A stretch of DNA of 64,000 nucleotides from Bacteroidia bacterium (lineage in GTDB: Bacteria; Bacteroidota; Bacteroidia; UKL13-3). Within the stretch, counting starts at the first letter, position 1. Each line of letters begins with the position of its first letter. Both the position numbers and the translations under genes were made by a program. The stretch covers positions 1 through 64,000 of the forward strand of contig JAIOYZ010000018.1 in assembly GCA_021740845.1 (NCBI GenBank), read 5' to 3'. Under the pieces are notes generated by a model. That model did not search any database and was not told where the DNA came from. It saw nothing but the letters and a program-made list of their open reading frames with translations. Below, piece by piece: positions 18,870-28,003 of this stretch.

Positions 18870-19052
18870 GAAAGGTCGGATAATATTTGAAAAAATTAAT
18901 ACCAATTTTTAACCGGCTCAACCACACATCAAAATCAGGCTTTTTTACCCTCGTGGGATTTTTGGTAATTTATTACCAGAGACATTAGAAGATTGCGATA
19001 CCAGTGGAGGCTAAATCCTCTAAACTAGGATTTTTATCAAAACCGACCTTTC
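18870..19052. mobile_element. MITE-like 183-bp element, copy 1
   Basis: The element begins GAAAGGTCGG and ends CCGACCTTTC, a perfect 10-bp terminal inverted repeat. It has no open frame. Internal hairpins are TGGTAA-TTTA-TTACCA and AAATCCT-CTAAACT-AGGATTT. A second copy at 31572-31754 has the same length and orientation and differs at only four bases. No clear target duplication is visible. A structured RNA is an alternative. Confidence 0.7.
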
Positions 19053-19059
19053 TTTTTTT

Positions 19060-19069
19060 GGTTCAAACC
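19060..19069 (+). repeat. Window-wide motif copy beside MITE copy 1
   Basis: Exact GGTTCAAACC in TTTTTGGTTCAAACCAAAG, 7 bases after the MITE-like element and upstream of a T9SS cargo gene. It is absent beside MITE copy 2, so it is not part of that element. Confidence 0.8.
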
Positions 19070-19096
19070 AAAGCCTTTTACAAACTATCTTTCTGG

Positions 19097-19140
19097 TACA
19101 TCTGCACTATTTTTTCCCGAGTAGTTCTGTTTCATTTTTG
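19097..19140 (+). promoter_or_regulatory. Promoter with shared upstream element, T9SS cargo gene 1
   Basis: TACATCTGCACTATTTT (19097-19113) followed by TTCATTTTTG (19131-19140). The TTTT and CATTTTTG parts are 19 bases apart, fitting the Bacteroidota -33/-7 arrangement with one change in each box. The same two blocks at identical spacing lie before the gene at 21111, so TACATCTGCAC is probably a shared activator site next to -33. Confidence 0.55.
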
Positions 19141-19164
19141 CTCACAATTTTAAACCAAATAAAA

Positions 19165-20805
19165 ATGAAAAAAATTATTTTACAATTAATGATTGCCAGC
19201 TCTTCTGTTATAGCTGCATTTGCTCAAACTCCTTTGGTAGAAAAATATACCAAAGTGGATATGAATATATTGGCAACCCCAGCCAAAGGAACGGTAATTC
19301 CAACCTCAGATGGCGGTTATTTTATGAGCAAAGGGCTAAGCCTCATAAAGTATGATTCTTTGAATGCTGTGGTTTGGACACAAAATTTAAAGGCAACAGA
19401 ACGAATTGGGTATGCTCATAAAATTAATGCCATTTGTGATGATGGTTTAGGGGGAGCAATAATTACTGGAGAATTTAATGGCACTTTATCTTTTGGCAAC
19501 GACTCATTAGCTCCGTTTTATACTGCCTCAGGATCTGACTTATACTCTGCAGATGCCTTTGTGGCACGCATTAACCAAACAGGAAAAATTTGGATGCACC
19601 GCCTAGGCGAGGCAGATAATTTTTCTTTAGGAACCGATAGAGGTGTATCTGTTAAAGTAACCAACAATAAAGTATATTGGTTAGCTCATGGCAAGGGCCG
19701 TAATCTTAGGTTCAACAATGTAAACTACCCAAGCAACCAATATAGCAATAATATAGCACTGCTTTGTCAGTTAAGCCTTGATGGCACTGTAGATTGGGTT
19801 AATGTAAACAAAGGATTTTTACAACCCGCAGAATTAGCGGTACATGGCAATAATATCTTTTTTACAGGGTTTAATTTGGGCTCCTCTACTGCTATTAACT
19901 TTGGCAATAATATTACCATATCTTATTCGCAGGGCTCTTTAATTGCTGTAAAATTTAACAATACAGGTGAGGCACAATGGGCTGTTATATACGATAGCGA
20001 TAACTCCATAAACAACTACAGCGGCACTGCCATAGATAACGACGGCAACCTTTATGTTAGCGGCTTAAGCAGCAAATGGACTGCCAGTTATGGCATTAGA
20101 CCTTCGTCTGGGTACTTGGTTAAAATAAATGGTACAGATGGCAAACAAGTATGGACCAGGGTATCTAACTTTGGGATTAAAGGACCTGTTTTTTCTGACG
20201 GAAAAATATACATAGCTGGCAACACTAATGGAAGTGTATATCTTCAAACCAATGGAACCGATAGCATTGAATTTAAAAGAAGCGCCACGGCTACTGGAAC
20301 AGAGCAATGGGTAGCCTCTTTTGATAAAAACGGAACCATGCTCGGCAGTGTAAAAGCATCTGTAGCAGGTGGATTAGTAGGCAGCACCATTGAGTATTTG
20401 GAAAGCACCAATAATAGGGTTATAATGGCTGGCATTTTCTCTTATGGCAATGTTTTTGGTAATGTAACTTTACCCATGACGGGTATGAATGTGGGTGCTT
20501 ATCATATTGGCTTTTTTGAAATTAAAACAGGTTCAGGTTCGGTTGGCATTGAGAACAAATGGGTTCAAACACCTATATCTCTTTACCCCAATCCGGCAAA
20601 AGCCTATTTTATGATTGAAACAGCAGACAATACACCCATTCTAAGCATTTCTTTAAGGGATATTTCAGGCAAAAAAGTTAATCCACAATATTTGCTACAA
20701 AATAATTTAGCAAACGTAAATACAGCTATGCTCCATACAGGAATTTACTTTGTTGAAATAACAACCACTAATGGCATTACTTATAAAAAAATTCTGATAG
20801 ATTAA
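19165..20805 (+). CDS. Secreted T9SS cargo protein with beta-propeller-like repeats
   Basis: 546 residues from ATG 19165; an upstream TTG in frame is rejected because MKKIILQLM... starts a clean signal peptide ending AAFAQ. The body has repeated units such as GGAIITGEFNGTL and GNLYVSGLSS, typical of SBBP/delta-60-like beta-propellers. The last 80 residues are a type A sorting domain (ISLYPNPAKAYF ... GIYFVEITT ... YKKILID), so it should cross the outer membrane by the type IX system. Its function is unknown. The upstream element is shared with the next gene but one. Confidence 0.8.
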   Translation: MKKIILQLMIASSSVIAAFAQTPLVEKYTKVDMNILATPAKGTVIPTSDGGYFMSKGLSLIKYDSLNAVVWTQNLKATERIGYAHKINAICDDGLGGAIITGEFNGTLSFGNDSLAPFYTASGSDLYSADAFVARINQTGKIWMHRLGEADNFSLGTDRGVSVKVTNNKVYWLAHGKGRNLRFNNVNYPSNQYSNNIALLCQLSLDGTVDWVNVNKGFLQPAELAVHGNNIFFTGFNLGSSTAINFGNNITISYSQGSLIAVKFNNTGEAQWAVIYDSDNSINNYSGTAIDNDGNLYVSGLSSKWTASYGIRPSSGYLVKINGTDGKQVWTRVSNFGIKGPVFSDGKIYIAGNTNGSVYLQTNGTDSIEFKRSATATGTEQWVASFDKNGTMLGSVKASVAGGLVGSTIEYLESTNNRVIMAGIFSYGNVFGNVTLPMTGMNVGAYHIGFFEIKTGSGSVGIENKWVQTPISLYPNPAKAYFMIETADNTPILSISLRDISGKKVNPQYLLQNNLANVNTAMLHTGIYFVEITTTNGITYKKILID

Positions 20806-20893
20806 TTCATTTAGTATTGTCTGAACCAATAATTTTTTAAGGAAACCTATATTGTTTAGATAAAGCCTAACATTATATTTTATAAACAAGGGT

Positions 20894-20932
20894 AAAAAAA
20901 GCGAAGCTGTTCTAAACAGCTTCGCTTTTTTT
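20894..20932 (+). terminator. Strong terminator after T9SS cargo gene 1
   Basis: An 18-bp perfect stem containing GCGAAGCTGTT/AACAGCTTCGC with an A-run and a T-run closes a 3-base loop. Confidence 0.9.
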
Positions 20933-21041
20933 TAGAGAATATGTTGTGTATTAAAAACCAATCCGCAAATCATAACTCAAAAAGTATTAAATCTAAAACC
21001 AAATACTTTTTTGTTAAATGTGTCAGATGAGATTATACTAG

Positions 21042-21085
21042 TACATCTGCACTATTTTATAATTACACGCCTAAATTCATTTTTG
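21042..21085 (+). promoter_or_regulatory. Promoter with shared upstream element, T9SS cargo gene 2
   Basis: TACATCTGCACTATTTT (21042-21058) and TTCATTTTTG (21076-21085), separated exactly as at 19097-19140, although the 17 bases between the blocks differ completely. This is consistent with conserved regulatory sites and not with a simple duplication. Confidence 0.55.
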
Positions 21086-21110
21086 TCTATACCATTTAAC
21101 AAAACAAAAA

Positions 21111-22139
21111 ATGAAAAAACAAGTACTCTCCCTATTGGCATTACTAATTATGAGTGGAGCCAGTTACGCACAATTTACCGCAGCACAAATTTGGAATTTA
21201 AATCTTCGGGTTGATCCTATTCCACACAACTCCATTAACATGCTTTATTTTGACATGGCCATTACCTACAATAGCAGGGGAATACCTCTTACCGGATTAT
21301 CATCCGCGCAACCAGGTTTGCCTTTGCCTACCTTTAAAATTAGCAGCACTGTAGAGGGGAATAAAGTTATTTGCCTTTCACAAGAAAAAGAAGACAACGA
21401 CCCTTGGGAAGATAAAGAGCGTGCTACTTTTGAAAGTAATGGCACATACGATACCAGCGTTACCATAGAAAACAGTAATAACGGTGCTGCATTTGAAAAG
21501 AATGGTAAAATAGTGATTGCACAAGGTGGAAGTTCAAATCTATCTATACACCATACGTATCGTTGGGCTAACAATACCTGGGAATTGAATAATAAATCAT
21601 TTTATTATTTCAGTGCAAATAAGCTAGATTCAATGGTAACATACAAGTACACCAGCAGCGTAGATTCTTTGCGCAACTCCTTTATTATCTATTATTATAG
21701 CAACGGATTAGATTCTAGTTTACACAGCATATTGCAAACCAGCACCAATCAATTTGAGGTTCAAAACAAAGTATTGGTTTTACAGAAAGAGGCGGGCAAA
21801 ACCAAAAAATTTGCAGTAGAATCTCGCAATACTACAGGTGGTCCATTTCAGCGCACTGCCACATTTACCTATAACAACAGTGGAGCCTCTGCATTAAATG
21901 AAACCTTTGCAAATACTACATTGAGTGTATATCCAAACCCTGCCAACGAAAAAATTAAAATCCAACTAAGTGCACCATTAACTATTAACGCCATAACCAT
22001 TTTAAATTTAAATGGTGCCTTAATAAAAGAAAGCATGGTAGGTTCAGAAATAGATATTGCTGACTTAAAAAGCGGCATTTATTTGATTCAAGTAAATAGC
22101 GACAAAGGAATATACACTCAAAAATTCGTTAAAAATTAA
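21111..22139 (+). CDS. Secreted T9SS cargo protein
   Basis: 342 residues. The signal peptide MKKQVLSLLALLIMSGASYA is followed by a beta-rich domain of unknown function (about residues 25-260). The C-terminal type A sorting domain is clear: LSVYPNPANEKIKIQL, then LNLNGALIKES, SGIYLIQV and a final KFVKN. Export through the type IX system to the cell surface or medium is expected. It probably shares regulation with the gene at 19165. I do not recognise the middle domain. Confidence 0.8.
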   Translation: MKKQVLSLLALLIMSGASYAQFTAAQIWNLNLRVDPIPHNSINMLYFDMAITYNSRGIPLTGLSSAQPGLPLPTFKISSTVEGNKVICLSQEKEDNDPWEDKERATFESNGTYDTSVTIENSNNGAAFEKNGKIVIAQGGSSNLSIHHTYRWANNTWELNNKSFYYFSANKLDSMVTYKYTSSVDSLRNSFIIYYYSNGLDSSLHSILQTSTNQFEVQNKVLVLQKEAGKTKKFAVESRNTTGGPFQRTATFTYNNSGASALNETFANTTLSVYPNPANEKIKIQLSAPLTINAITILNLNGALIKESMVGSEIDIADLKSGIYLIQVNSDKGIYTQKFVKN

Positions 22140-22205
22140 GCACACACATTTCCCTTAGTGGATACTAGTAGCATATACAAGCAAACAAAAAGCAAGCAAC
22201 AAATT

Positions 22206-23954
22206 ATGAAAAAAATACTCTTAAGCATTGGGCTAATTGGATTAGCCACGGCACTACTTGCCCAAACAAATCTTACTCAAAAGTACCAATATCCTATTAG
22301 TGGCTCTATTGAAATGATAGAAAAAATGCCCGGAGGAATTGCCCTAATTGGCTCCTCAGATGGCATAAGTGGCATAGAAGCCCATAGCAACGAAGTAAAA
22401 TATACCTACACCAAAATGGGGAAAATTAAACCAGAAGAAATGCAAATAATACCCAATACAAGTTACATTATATTGTCACGAGGATATAGCAAATTGGTTA
22501 TTGATTATATTACAGGAAAGGAAGTATTTACCCCTGCAGAAAATGGTTGGGGAGCTATTATGAGCATATCGCCAGACTTTAGCAACAATACTTTAACGAT
22601 AATGGGAACTACCAATAAAGGTGGATATGCTCTGGGCGTATACAACCTTAATAATTTTGCAAAAATAGGAATGGTTGAGTTCTCCGATAAGAAACAAATG
22701 GGTGTATATATTAATGCACTTACTTATTATGAATCTGAAGGAAAATTATTTGTTAGAACAGAAAAAGGCATCGTATGTATAGACAAAAATAAAATTACTA
22801 CCGATTGGGTTTATAGTGATTTAGACAAAACATCGGGCATCATAAAAGTAGTAGCCGACCCAGCTAAAGGTGAGTATTATATCTGCGAAAGCAATGGCAA
22901 AAACCACTATTTGCACAAACTCAATAGCAGCGGAAATTTAACTACCAAAAAACCAGTTAAAATTCCAGGTATGCCGCAAAACATATCTTTAACAGATAAA
23001 ATGTTGTATACACATACAGCAGACCTAAAAACAACCTTTATTCAATTCTACAACCGCGAAACTTCATTGCCTTTATGGAAAAAGGCATTCGCAATTAAAG
23101 GTCCGGTTTTTATGACCCAAATTACTCCAAATGGATTGGTTTATGCAGCACAAACTGGCGCTATCAATACCATTGATTTAACAAGTGGAAAAACAATACT
23201 TAAGAAGGAAATCAAAACAGGAGCAGTCTACAAAAATGTAATTTTATTACCAAATGATTTGGTCTTTTACTTGAGTTTAAAAGATATGGGTGTGGCTAAT
23301 TTAAAAACAGGTGAGTATATAAAGGAACCCGCTAAGTTTAAGAAAGTAACCAATATGATTACTGCTTACGACGAAAAAAATGATAGGTTAATTGTGAGCA
23401 CAGGCACCGAATTGTATTTTATTAAAAAAGATGGTAGCAACACCAAGGTTATGGATTTAAAATTTAAAGAAGAAGAAACTCCAAGTAAAATTGAGTTTAG
23501 AGAAAAAGGCATATTAATTGGAGCAGCACAAAACAATATGTTGATAAGCTATGATGGCAAAATTATTTACGAATCCTACTACAAAGCACCTGGACAAAGT
23601 TTGGCGGCAAAAATTGCTTTAGGAGCAGTTACGGCCGCATTGGCAAGCCAGAGTGTTGGCCAAGGAATGGCTGGCAACCAAAAAGATTCTAGGCAAAGCT
23701 CCCAAGCGGCATCTGGCTTAGGAGGAGAAATGAGCAAGAAATTTAGGGCCACAGAAGCCACTAAAAACCACTTATACATATTAACCAAATTAGATGACGG
23801 TGTAGGCTTAGTAAAAATAAATAAAGACAATGGACAAAAAGAGGCAGAATTAATTTTAAAAGATAAAAAGCCAGAATACAAAGTAGATGAAGACTTTGGC
23901 GTTTTGTATTACAAAAAGGAAAATAAATTAATCATTGGCTTTGACTTACGATAA
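22206..23954 (+). CDS. Secreted beta-propeller (PQQ/WD40-like) protein
   Basis: 582 residues from ATG 22206, chosen because MKKILLSIGLIGLATALLAQ is a signal peptide; the frame continues upstream without one. The body has repeated strands such as GAINTIDLTSGKTILKKEI and GVANLKTGEYI, the pattern of quinoprotein-like propellers. A Gly/Ala/Ser/Gln-rich segment near residues 460-505 looks like a surface loop or membrane-associated region. There is no sorting domain at the C-terminus, so it is probably periplasmic. It follows the T9SS cargo gene closely and may share its transcript. Confidence 0.7.
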   Translation: MKKILLSIGLIGLATALLAQTNLTQKYQYPISGSIEMIEKMPGGIALIGSSDGISGIEAHSNEVKYTYTKMGKIKPEEMQIIPNTSYIILSRGYSKLVIDYITGKEVFTPAENGWGAIMSISPDFSNNTLTIMGTTNKGGYALGVYNLNNFAKIGMVEFSDKKQMGVYINALTYYESEGKLFVRTEKGIVCIDKNKITTDWVYSDLDKTSGIIKVVADPAKGEYYICESNGKNHYLHKLNSSGNLTTKKPVKIPGMPQNISLTDKMLYTHTADLKTTFIQFYNRETSLPLWKKAFAIKGPVFMTQITPNGLVYAAQTGAINTIDLTSGKTILKKEIKTGAVYKNVILLPNDLVFYLSLKDMGVANLKTGEYIKEPAKFKKVTNMITAYDEKNDRLIVSTGTELYFIKKDGSNTKVMDLKFKEEETPSKIEFREKGILIGAAQNNMLISYDGKIIYESYYKAPGQSLAAKIALGAVTAALASQSVGQGMAGNQKDSRQSSQAASGLGGEMSKKFRATEATKNHLYILTKLDDGVGLVKINKDNGQKEAELILKDKKPEYKVDEDFGVLYYKKENKLIIGFDLR

Positions 23955-23990
23955 CATTAAACAAAAAACAAAAACAAAAAATTAAACATC

Positions 23991-24434
23991 ATGAAAAAAC
24001 TCCTTATTCCAATGCTGTTACTTACTATGGTAGCTTGTAAAAAAGAAGACGAAACAAAAACAGAAGACAAAGACGCACCAGTAGCAGTTACCAAAGAAAA
24101 TTTAGTAGCCAATTGGACCATTACAAAGTTGGAAGAATATTCTATTCCAGGAGATTCATTATTGCTTTCCTATCCCATTCCAGCTGGAACAGGAACCTTT
24201 ACTTTAAGAGATGACAATACGTATTCCACAGTTTTATCTCTTGGAACATCTAATGGAACTTACTCATTGGTTAAATTAAATGGCAAAGACCTTATAATAT
24301 TAAATGAGCCGGGCGATTTACCAGATACTAACGTAGTTACAAAACTCACCAAATCATCCTTGGTAATTAGCAATAAAGATGCTGAAATAAACAGGGGTAG
24401 CGACGATTACTCTGTGGGATACATGATCAAATAA
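23991..24434 (+). CDS. Lipocalin-like lipoprotein
   Basis: 147 residues. The signal peptide ends with the lipobox MVAC (Cys16), followed by KKED and an acidic linker (residues 20-33). The rest fits a lipocalin-like fold: ENLVANWTITKLEE at the start, then FTLRDDNTYSTVLSLGTSNGTYSL. Lipoproteins of this sort are frequent in Bacteroidota and have no assigned reaction. It is 36 bases downstream of the propeller gene, so they are probably one operon ending at the strong terminator. Confidence 0.75.
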   Translation: MKKLLIPMLLLTMVACKKEDETKTEDKDAPVAVTKENLVANWTITKLEEYSIPGDSLLLSYPIPAGTGTFTLRDDNTYSTVLSLGTSNGTYSLVKLNGKDLIILNEPGDLPDTNVVTKLTKSSLVISNKDAEINRGSDDYSVGYMIK

Positions 24435-24452
24435 AGTAAAACAAGAAAAAGT

Positions 24453-24509
24453 AACCTATAAAAAAAAGAGGCTGTTTCAATATTGAAACAGCCTCTTTTT
24501 TTATAGGTT
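24453..24509. terminator. Bidirectional terminator between convergent genes
   Basis: A very long inverted repeat, GAGGCTGTTTCAA / TTGAAACAGCCTC, flanked by A7 and T7 and then AACCTAT/ATAGGTT. It serves the lipoprotein gene on the left and the response regulator on the right. A near copy of the window motif (GGTTCAAGCC) starts in its right arm at 24506. Confidence 0.9.
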
Positions 24510-24519
24510 CAAGCCAAAT

Positions 24520-25209
24520 TTAACAAAGTCCGTTTTTGGTAAATAAACGAATGGCTTGAGCCTTAGACGTAACGTGTAGTTTTTTATAAATATTAGCAAT
24601 GTGGTTGCGAACGGTATTAGGACTTGTATCCATTTTTTGTGCAATTTCTTTGTATTCTAAACCTTCTACCAAAAGCTCCAGAACATCCTTTTCGCGAGGT
24701 GTTAAATTGTAATGATAAGGTACCTCTTCAGTGGACTTTTTGTCAATTTCAATACTTGCATTCATGAGTAACTTAAGTGCCTTTCTAGCGATACTTGGAG
24801 ACATAGGTGCGCCTTCATTGTTTAATAAACTAACAATTGCTTCTTTAATTTTTTCAATGGGCTCATCTTTTAATAAATAACCATCTGCTCCCGCTTTAAT
24901 AGCAGAAAATATTTTTTCATCTTCATCAAAAATGGTTAGCATTAAGTACCGAGAATTGGGGTATCTATCTTTACCCTTGGCCACTGCTTCTATCCCATTC
25001 ATGATAGGCATATCAATATCCATTAAAACCACGTCGGGCTCCACAGATTTGCGCGCCTCCATCATTTTCATCAGAAAGTCTTCACCATTCTCAGCTGTAA
25101 AAAGCACTTCATAATTTTCGAAAGCATTTAATTTTTCCATTAATGCAGTACGCAAACTTTTCTTATCGTCAACAATAGCTATATAGGTCATTTCATTTCT
25201 TTTACTCAT
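24520..25209 (-). CDS. NarL/LuxR-family response regulator
   Basis: 229 residues. The receiver domain (about 10-130) has the DD pair in IAIVDDKK, the phospho-acceptor in VLMDIDMPIMNG and the lysine in LLKDEPIEKI. The DNA-binding LuxR helix-turn-helix lies at LTPREKDVLELLVEGLEYKEIA...SPNTVRNHIANIYKKL. A second ATG at 25191 (MTYIAIVDD) could be the real start. It lies 41 bases downstream of a HisKA_3 sensor kinase, its obvious partner. The neighbouring secreted proteins are possible targets, by position only. Confidence 0.92.
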   Translation of the reverse strand: MSKRNEMTYIAIVDDKKSLRTALMEKLNAFENYEVLFTAENGEDFLMKMMEARKSVEPDVVLMDIDMPIMNGIEAVAKGKDRYPNSRYLMLTIFDEDEKIFSAIKAGADGYLLKDEPIEKIKEAIVSLLNNEGAPMSPSIARKALKLLMNASIEIDKKSTEEVPYHYNLTPREKDVLELLVEGLEYKEIAQKMDTSPNTVRNHIANIYKKLHVTSKAQAIRLFTKNGLC

Positions 25210-25250
25210 GGCAAAAATGGCTTGATGATTTGGTTCAATAAATAGTGCAT

Positions 25251-27296
25251 CTATACTATAAAGGTATAAGATACTCCTTGCTTTGGTTCGGTCTGAACCA
25301 AAATTGATATATCAGTTTCTGCTGCACGCTTTTTGATATTAGTTAGTCCAAACCCATTATTCTCATTGTTGGGGTTGAATCCAATTCCATTATCTGCTAA
25401 ATGAACTCGAATTTTTTCATTTGAAAAAATGGAAATCTGAAAACGCTTTGCCTGAGAGTGCTTAAATGCATTATTTATAACTTCTTGGCAAATACGAAAC
25501 AAGTTCAGCCCAGTTAAGGAATTCATGGAAATTGTTTGTTCAATTTTTTCCTCAAAAATCAGTTCTATTTCGCTATGTCTAAACATATTTCGGGCATAAA
25601 CTTTTAACTTATCAGAAAAATCTTGAATAGAAATTTGCTCATCATTTATCGCCCAAATCGTTTCGCGTAAATTAGAAATTACTTGTCTTACGCTACCTTG
25701 AATACTTTGCGAAACATCCATTCTTTTTGCTTCGTTCTGACTCATTAACCCATCCAAAGAGTATAGAACAAATGATAATTGTCCTCCTACATTATCATGC
25801 AAATCTCTCGAAATACGTTCCTTTTCTTGCTGTACTTTTTGAGCCGCCAAAAGTTCTTGTTCTTTCTTTCTCAAATTAATAATATTAAAGCGCCACATCA
25901 CTAAAATAACTACCAAAAGCAGAGAAGCTATCAGGGCGGCAATCGCAAAATTTTGGTAGCTAATTTTTGCTTGTTGAGCCATTAATTCCAATTGCTTAAT
26001 ATCATTTTCTTGTTGCAATAATTTATTTTCATTTTCCTTCTTTTCGGTTTCAAATTGTGTTTGCAACTCTGCCACCTGTTTGGCTGTTTGAATATTATAA
26101 AACACCTCATTGAGTGAATTTAACTTGTTAAAATATTCCAAAGCAATAGCACTTTGGTTCAGCCTTAAATAAGACTCTACCAAAATAATAACCGCATTTT
26201 TTTCAATATCAATTTGCTTCGCTTGGCTCGCTAATTCTTGGCCTTGTTTAGCAAATTTTATGGCCAAAGAATACTTTTTTAACTCGAGGTAAATAGCGCC
26301 AATATTACTTAACAGGGCTGGCATATCTTTATTTATTTGATACTTTTTCCTAATCTCCAAAGCCTTATTTGAGAATTCAAGTGCTTGATTATACTGTTTC
26401 AAATTTTTGTATGCTACAGCCATATTATTTAAAATCTGACTGCTTTCATCAGGAAAATCTTTTATACTGACTATTTTTAAAATTGGACTCAGAAGTGATA
26501 ATACCTCTTGAGGTTTTTGCTTATCGGTATATACAATTCCCAAGTTAATACTTGCCTTTACCAATCCGGCAGTATCTTGTAATTTGCGCCGTATTTCTAT
26601 TGTTTTTTGCAGGTACTTTTGGGCTGAACCTAAGTCTTTTTTGTCGATAAAAACAAGGGCAATATTATTGTAATCGGATGCAATGGAGCGCACATCTGCC
26701 ACCTTTTCATCAAAAGCCAAACACTTATAAAAATAGCTTAATGCCTGATCCAATTTTCGGGTTTTGAGAGAAATAGCACCCATGTTATTGTATGACTTTA
26801 TAATTTCTAAGCTATCTCCTATTTGCTCATTAATTTGTAATGAGCCTTGAAAGTAATACAAGGCACTATCTGTATTGCCTGCATAATATTGCAGCACCCC
26901 CTTTTTCTTTAGCAGCTCGGCTTCTAAACTTGGGTAGCTTGCCTTTTCTAATAAGTGCAATACAAGGCTAAAAAAATAGTTGGCAGAATCTAATTGATTT
27001 GCATATAAATAATGTGTCCCTATATTTGTATAGGCCCTATACATTCCAAAATTTTGTCCTTTACTTTTTGCAATAACAAAAGCCTTATGAGCATAGGTCA
27101 ATGCTGCATTATCCCGGTTTTGAATTGCCAATTCTGATACCTGATTATATAAACGTATACGTGTGGTATCCGAAGTTGTAGGTTTAGCAATGACTAGCAG
27201 AAAACTATCTATAGCATTTGTTTGGGCGAATGGTTTAAAAGCTAGCCCAAAATAGAGCAAAGCAAATAGGATGGATTTTTTGTAGGCTAATGACAT
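25251..27296 (-). CDS. TPR-containing sensor histidine kinase (HisKA_3)
   Basis: 682 residues from ATG 27296, giving a signal peptide MSLAYKKSILFALLYFGLAFKPFAQ; the upstream extension lacks one. About ten TPR repeats fill residues 25-400 (outside the cytoplasm), then a coiled coil, one membrane segment (FAIAALIASLLLVVILVMW), the dimerisation motif ERISRDLHDNVGG with the phospho-accepting histidine, and a HATPase with NNAFKHSQAK and DNGIGFNP. It is the usual Bacteroidota partner of NarL-type regulators. A palindromic motif copy at 25282-25302 encodes LVQTEP near the C-terminus. Confidence 0.92.
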   Translation of the reverse strand: MSLAYKKSILFALLYFGLAFKPFAQTNAIDSFLLVIAKPTTSDTTRIRLYNQVSELAIQNRDNAALTYAHKAFVIAKSKGQNFGMYRAYTNIGTHYLYANQLDSANYFFSLVLHLLEKASYPSLEAELLKKKGVLQYYAGNTDSALYYFQGSLQINEQIGDSLEIIKSYNNMGAISLKTRKLDQALSYFYKCLAFDEKVADVRSIASDYNNIALVFIDKKDLGSAQKYLQKTIEIRRKLQDTAGLVKASINLGIVYTDKQKPQEVLSLLSPILKIVSIKDFPDESSQILNNMAVAYKNLKQYNQALEFSNKALEIRKKYQINKDMPALLSNIGAIYLELKKYSLAIKFAKQGQELASQAKQIDIEKNAVIILVESYLRLNQSAIALEYFNKLNSLNEVFYNIQTAKQVAELQTQFETEKKENENKLLQQENDIKQLELMAQQAKISYQNFAIAALIASLLLVVILVMWRFNIINLRKKEQELLAAQKVQQEKERISRDLHDNVGGQLSFVLYSLDGLMSQNEAKRMDVSQSIQGSVRQVISNLRETIWAINDEQISIQDFSDKLKVYARNMFRHSEIELIFEEKIEQTISMNSLTGLNLFRICQEVINNAFKHSQAKRFQISIFSNEKIRVHLADNGIGFNPNNENNGFGLTNIKKRAAETDISILVQTEPKQGVSYTFIV

Positions 27297-27469
27297 ATGT
27301 AAAATTTGGCTGCTACAATATATAGATAAAAACAAACCAAATCAATTACTTGAACTTGTAAATCTGCAATAATTCCCCATCCCTACTCAAAATCAAATAT
27401 TTGATATCACAAAATCAAAATTTTCAAATTATTCATTGGTATTGATTGCCTTCAATTAATATTTCATCC

Positions 27470-27875
27470 ATGAAAAAACTTTATACCATTTTAGGCATAG
27501 CATCATTCGTTTTCTTAGCTTCATGTTCCTCCAAGAAAATGAGTAAGGGATTTCAGGTGAGTGCTGGGGTGGAGAGTAGTGTGGATGGGAAGCTTGATGG
27601 GCTTAATAAAGATTCGTTGGTTTTTGAGACGGCTCCGAATTAACTTAATGGACCTGAGAAGAATGTACTTTTTTAACTTTACCGGGGAATTTTAAAAAGC
27701 GCTTATTCCAGAAAATTATTCGGTGTATAAATCTGAGTAAGATAAAAAGAATGATTACTTGTATGTCTTTGCGCAGTTAGATGCCAACGGAAATGGCTTG
27801 CGCGACAAGGAAGAAGCATCCTATATGTTTTGGATCGACCTAAAAAATCCAGAGAAAAACGGTAGGCAATATTAG
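27470..27875 (+). pseudogene. Decayed lipoprotein gene
   Basis: ATG 27470 starts a lipoprotein signal (MKKLYTILGIASFVFLASC with lipobox LASC) that stops at 27643 after 58 residues. Another frame then reads protein-like sequence with interrupting stops: FNFTGEF, stop, KALIPENYSVYKSE, stop, then DKKNDYLYVFAQLDANGNGL through NPEKNGRQY and a final stop at 27875. One frame shift and two stops suggest a decayed gene. A functional 58-residue lipoprotein followed by unrelated debris is the alternative. Confidence 0.5.
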
Positions 27876-28003
27876 CCTTATTGGTTGGCAGGTTTAAACA
27901 AAATTAGCCTGCATTGAACCAAATACTCAATAAATCTGTCTTAATAATAATTGAAGCCGAAATCTCTTTGGCCTGTCTCTATATTGCCTCAAAATAATTG
28001 AAT

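Noticed and set aside
18870-19052. Insertion sequence with transposase
   Set aside because: 183 bp with no coding frame; only a MITE-like element is supported.
21011-21110. Small ORF before the T9SS gene at 21111
   Set aside because: It covers the promoter and shared element and shows no protein-like sequence.
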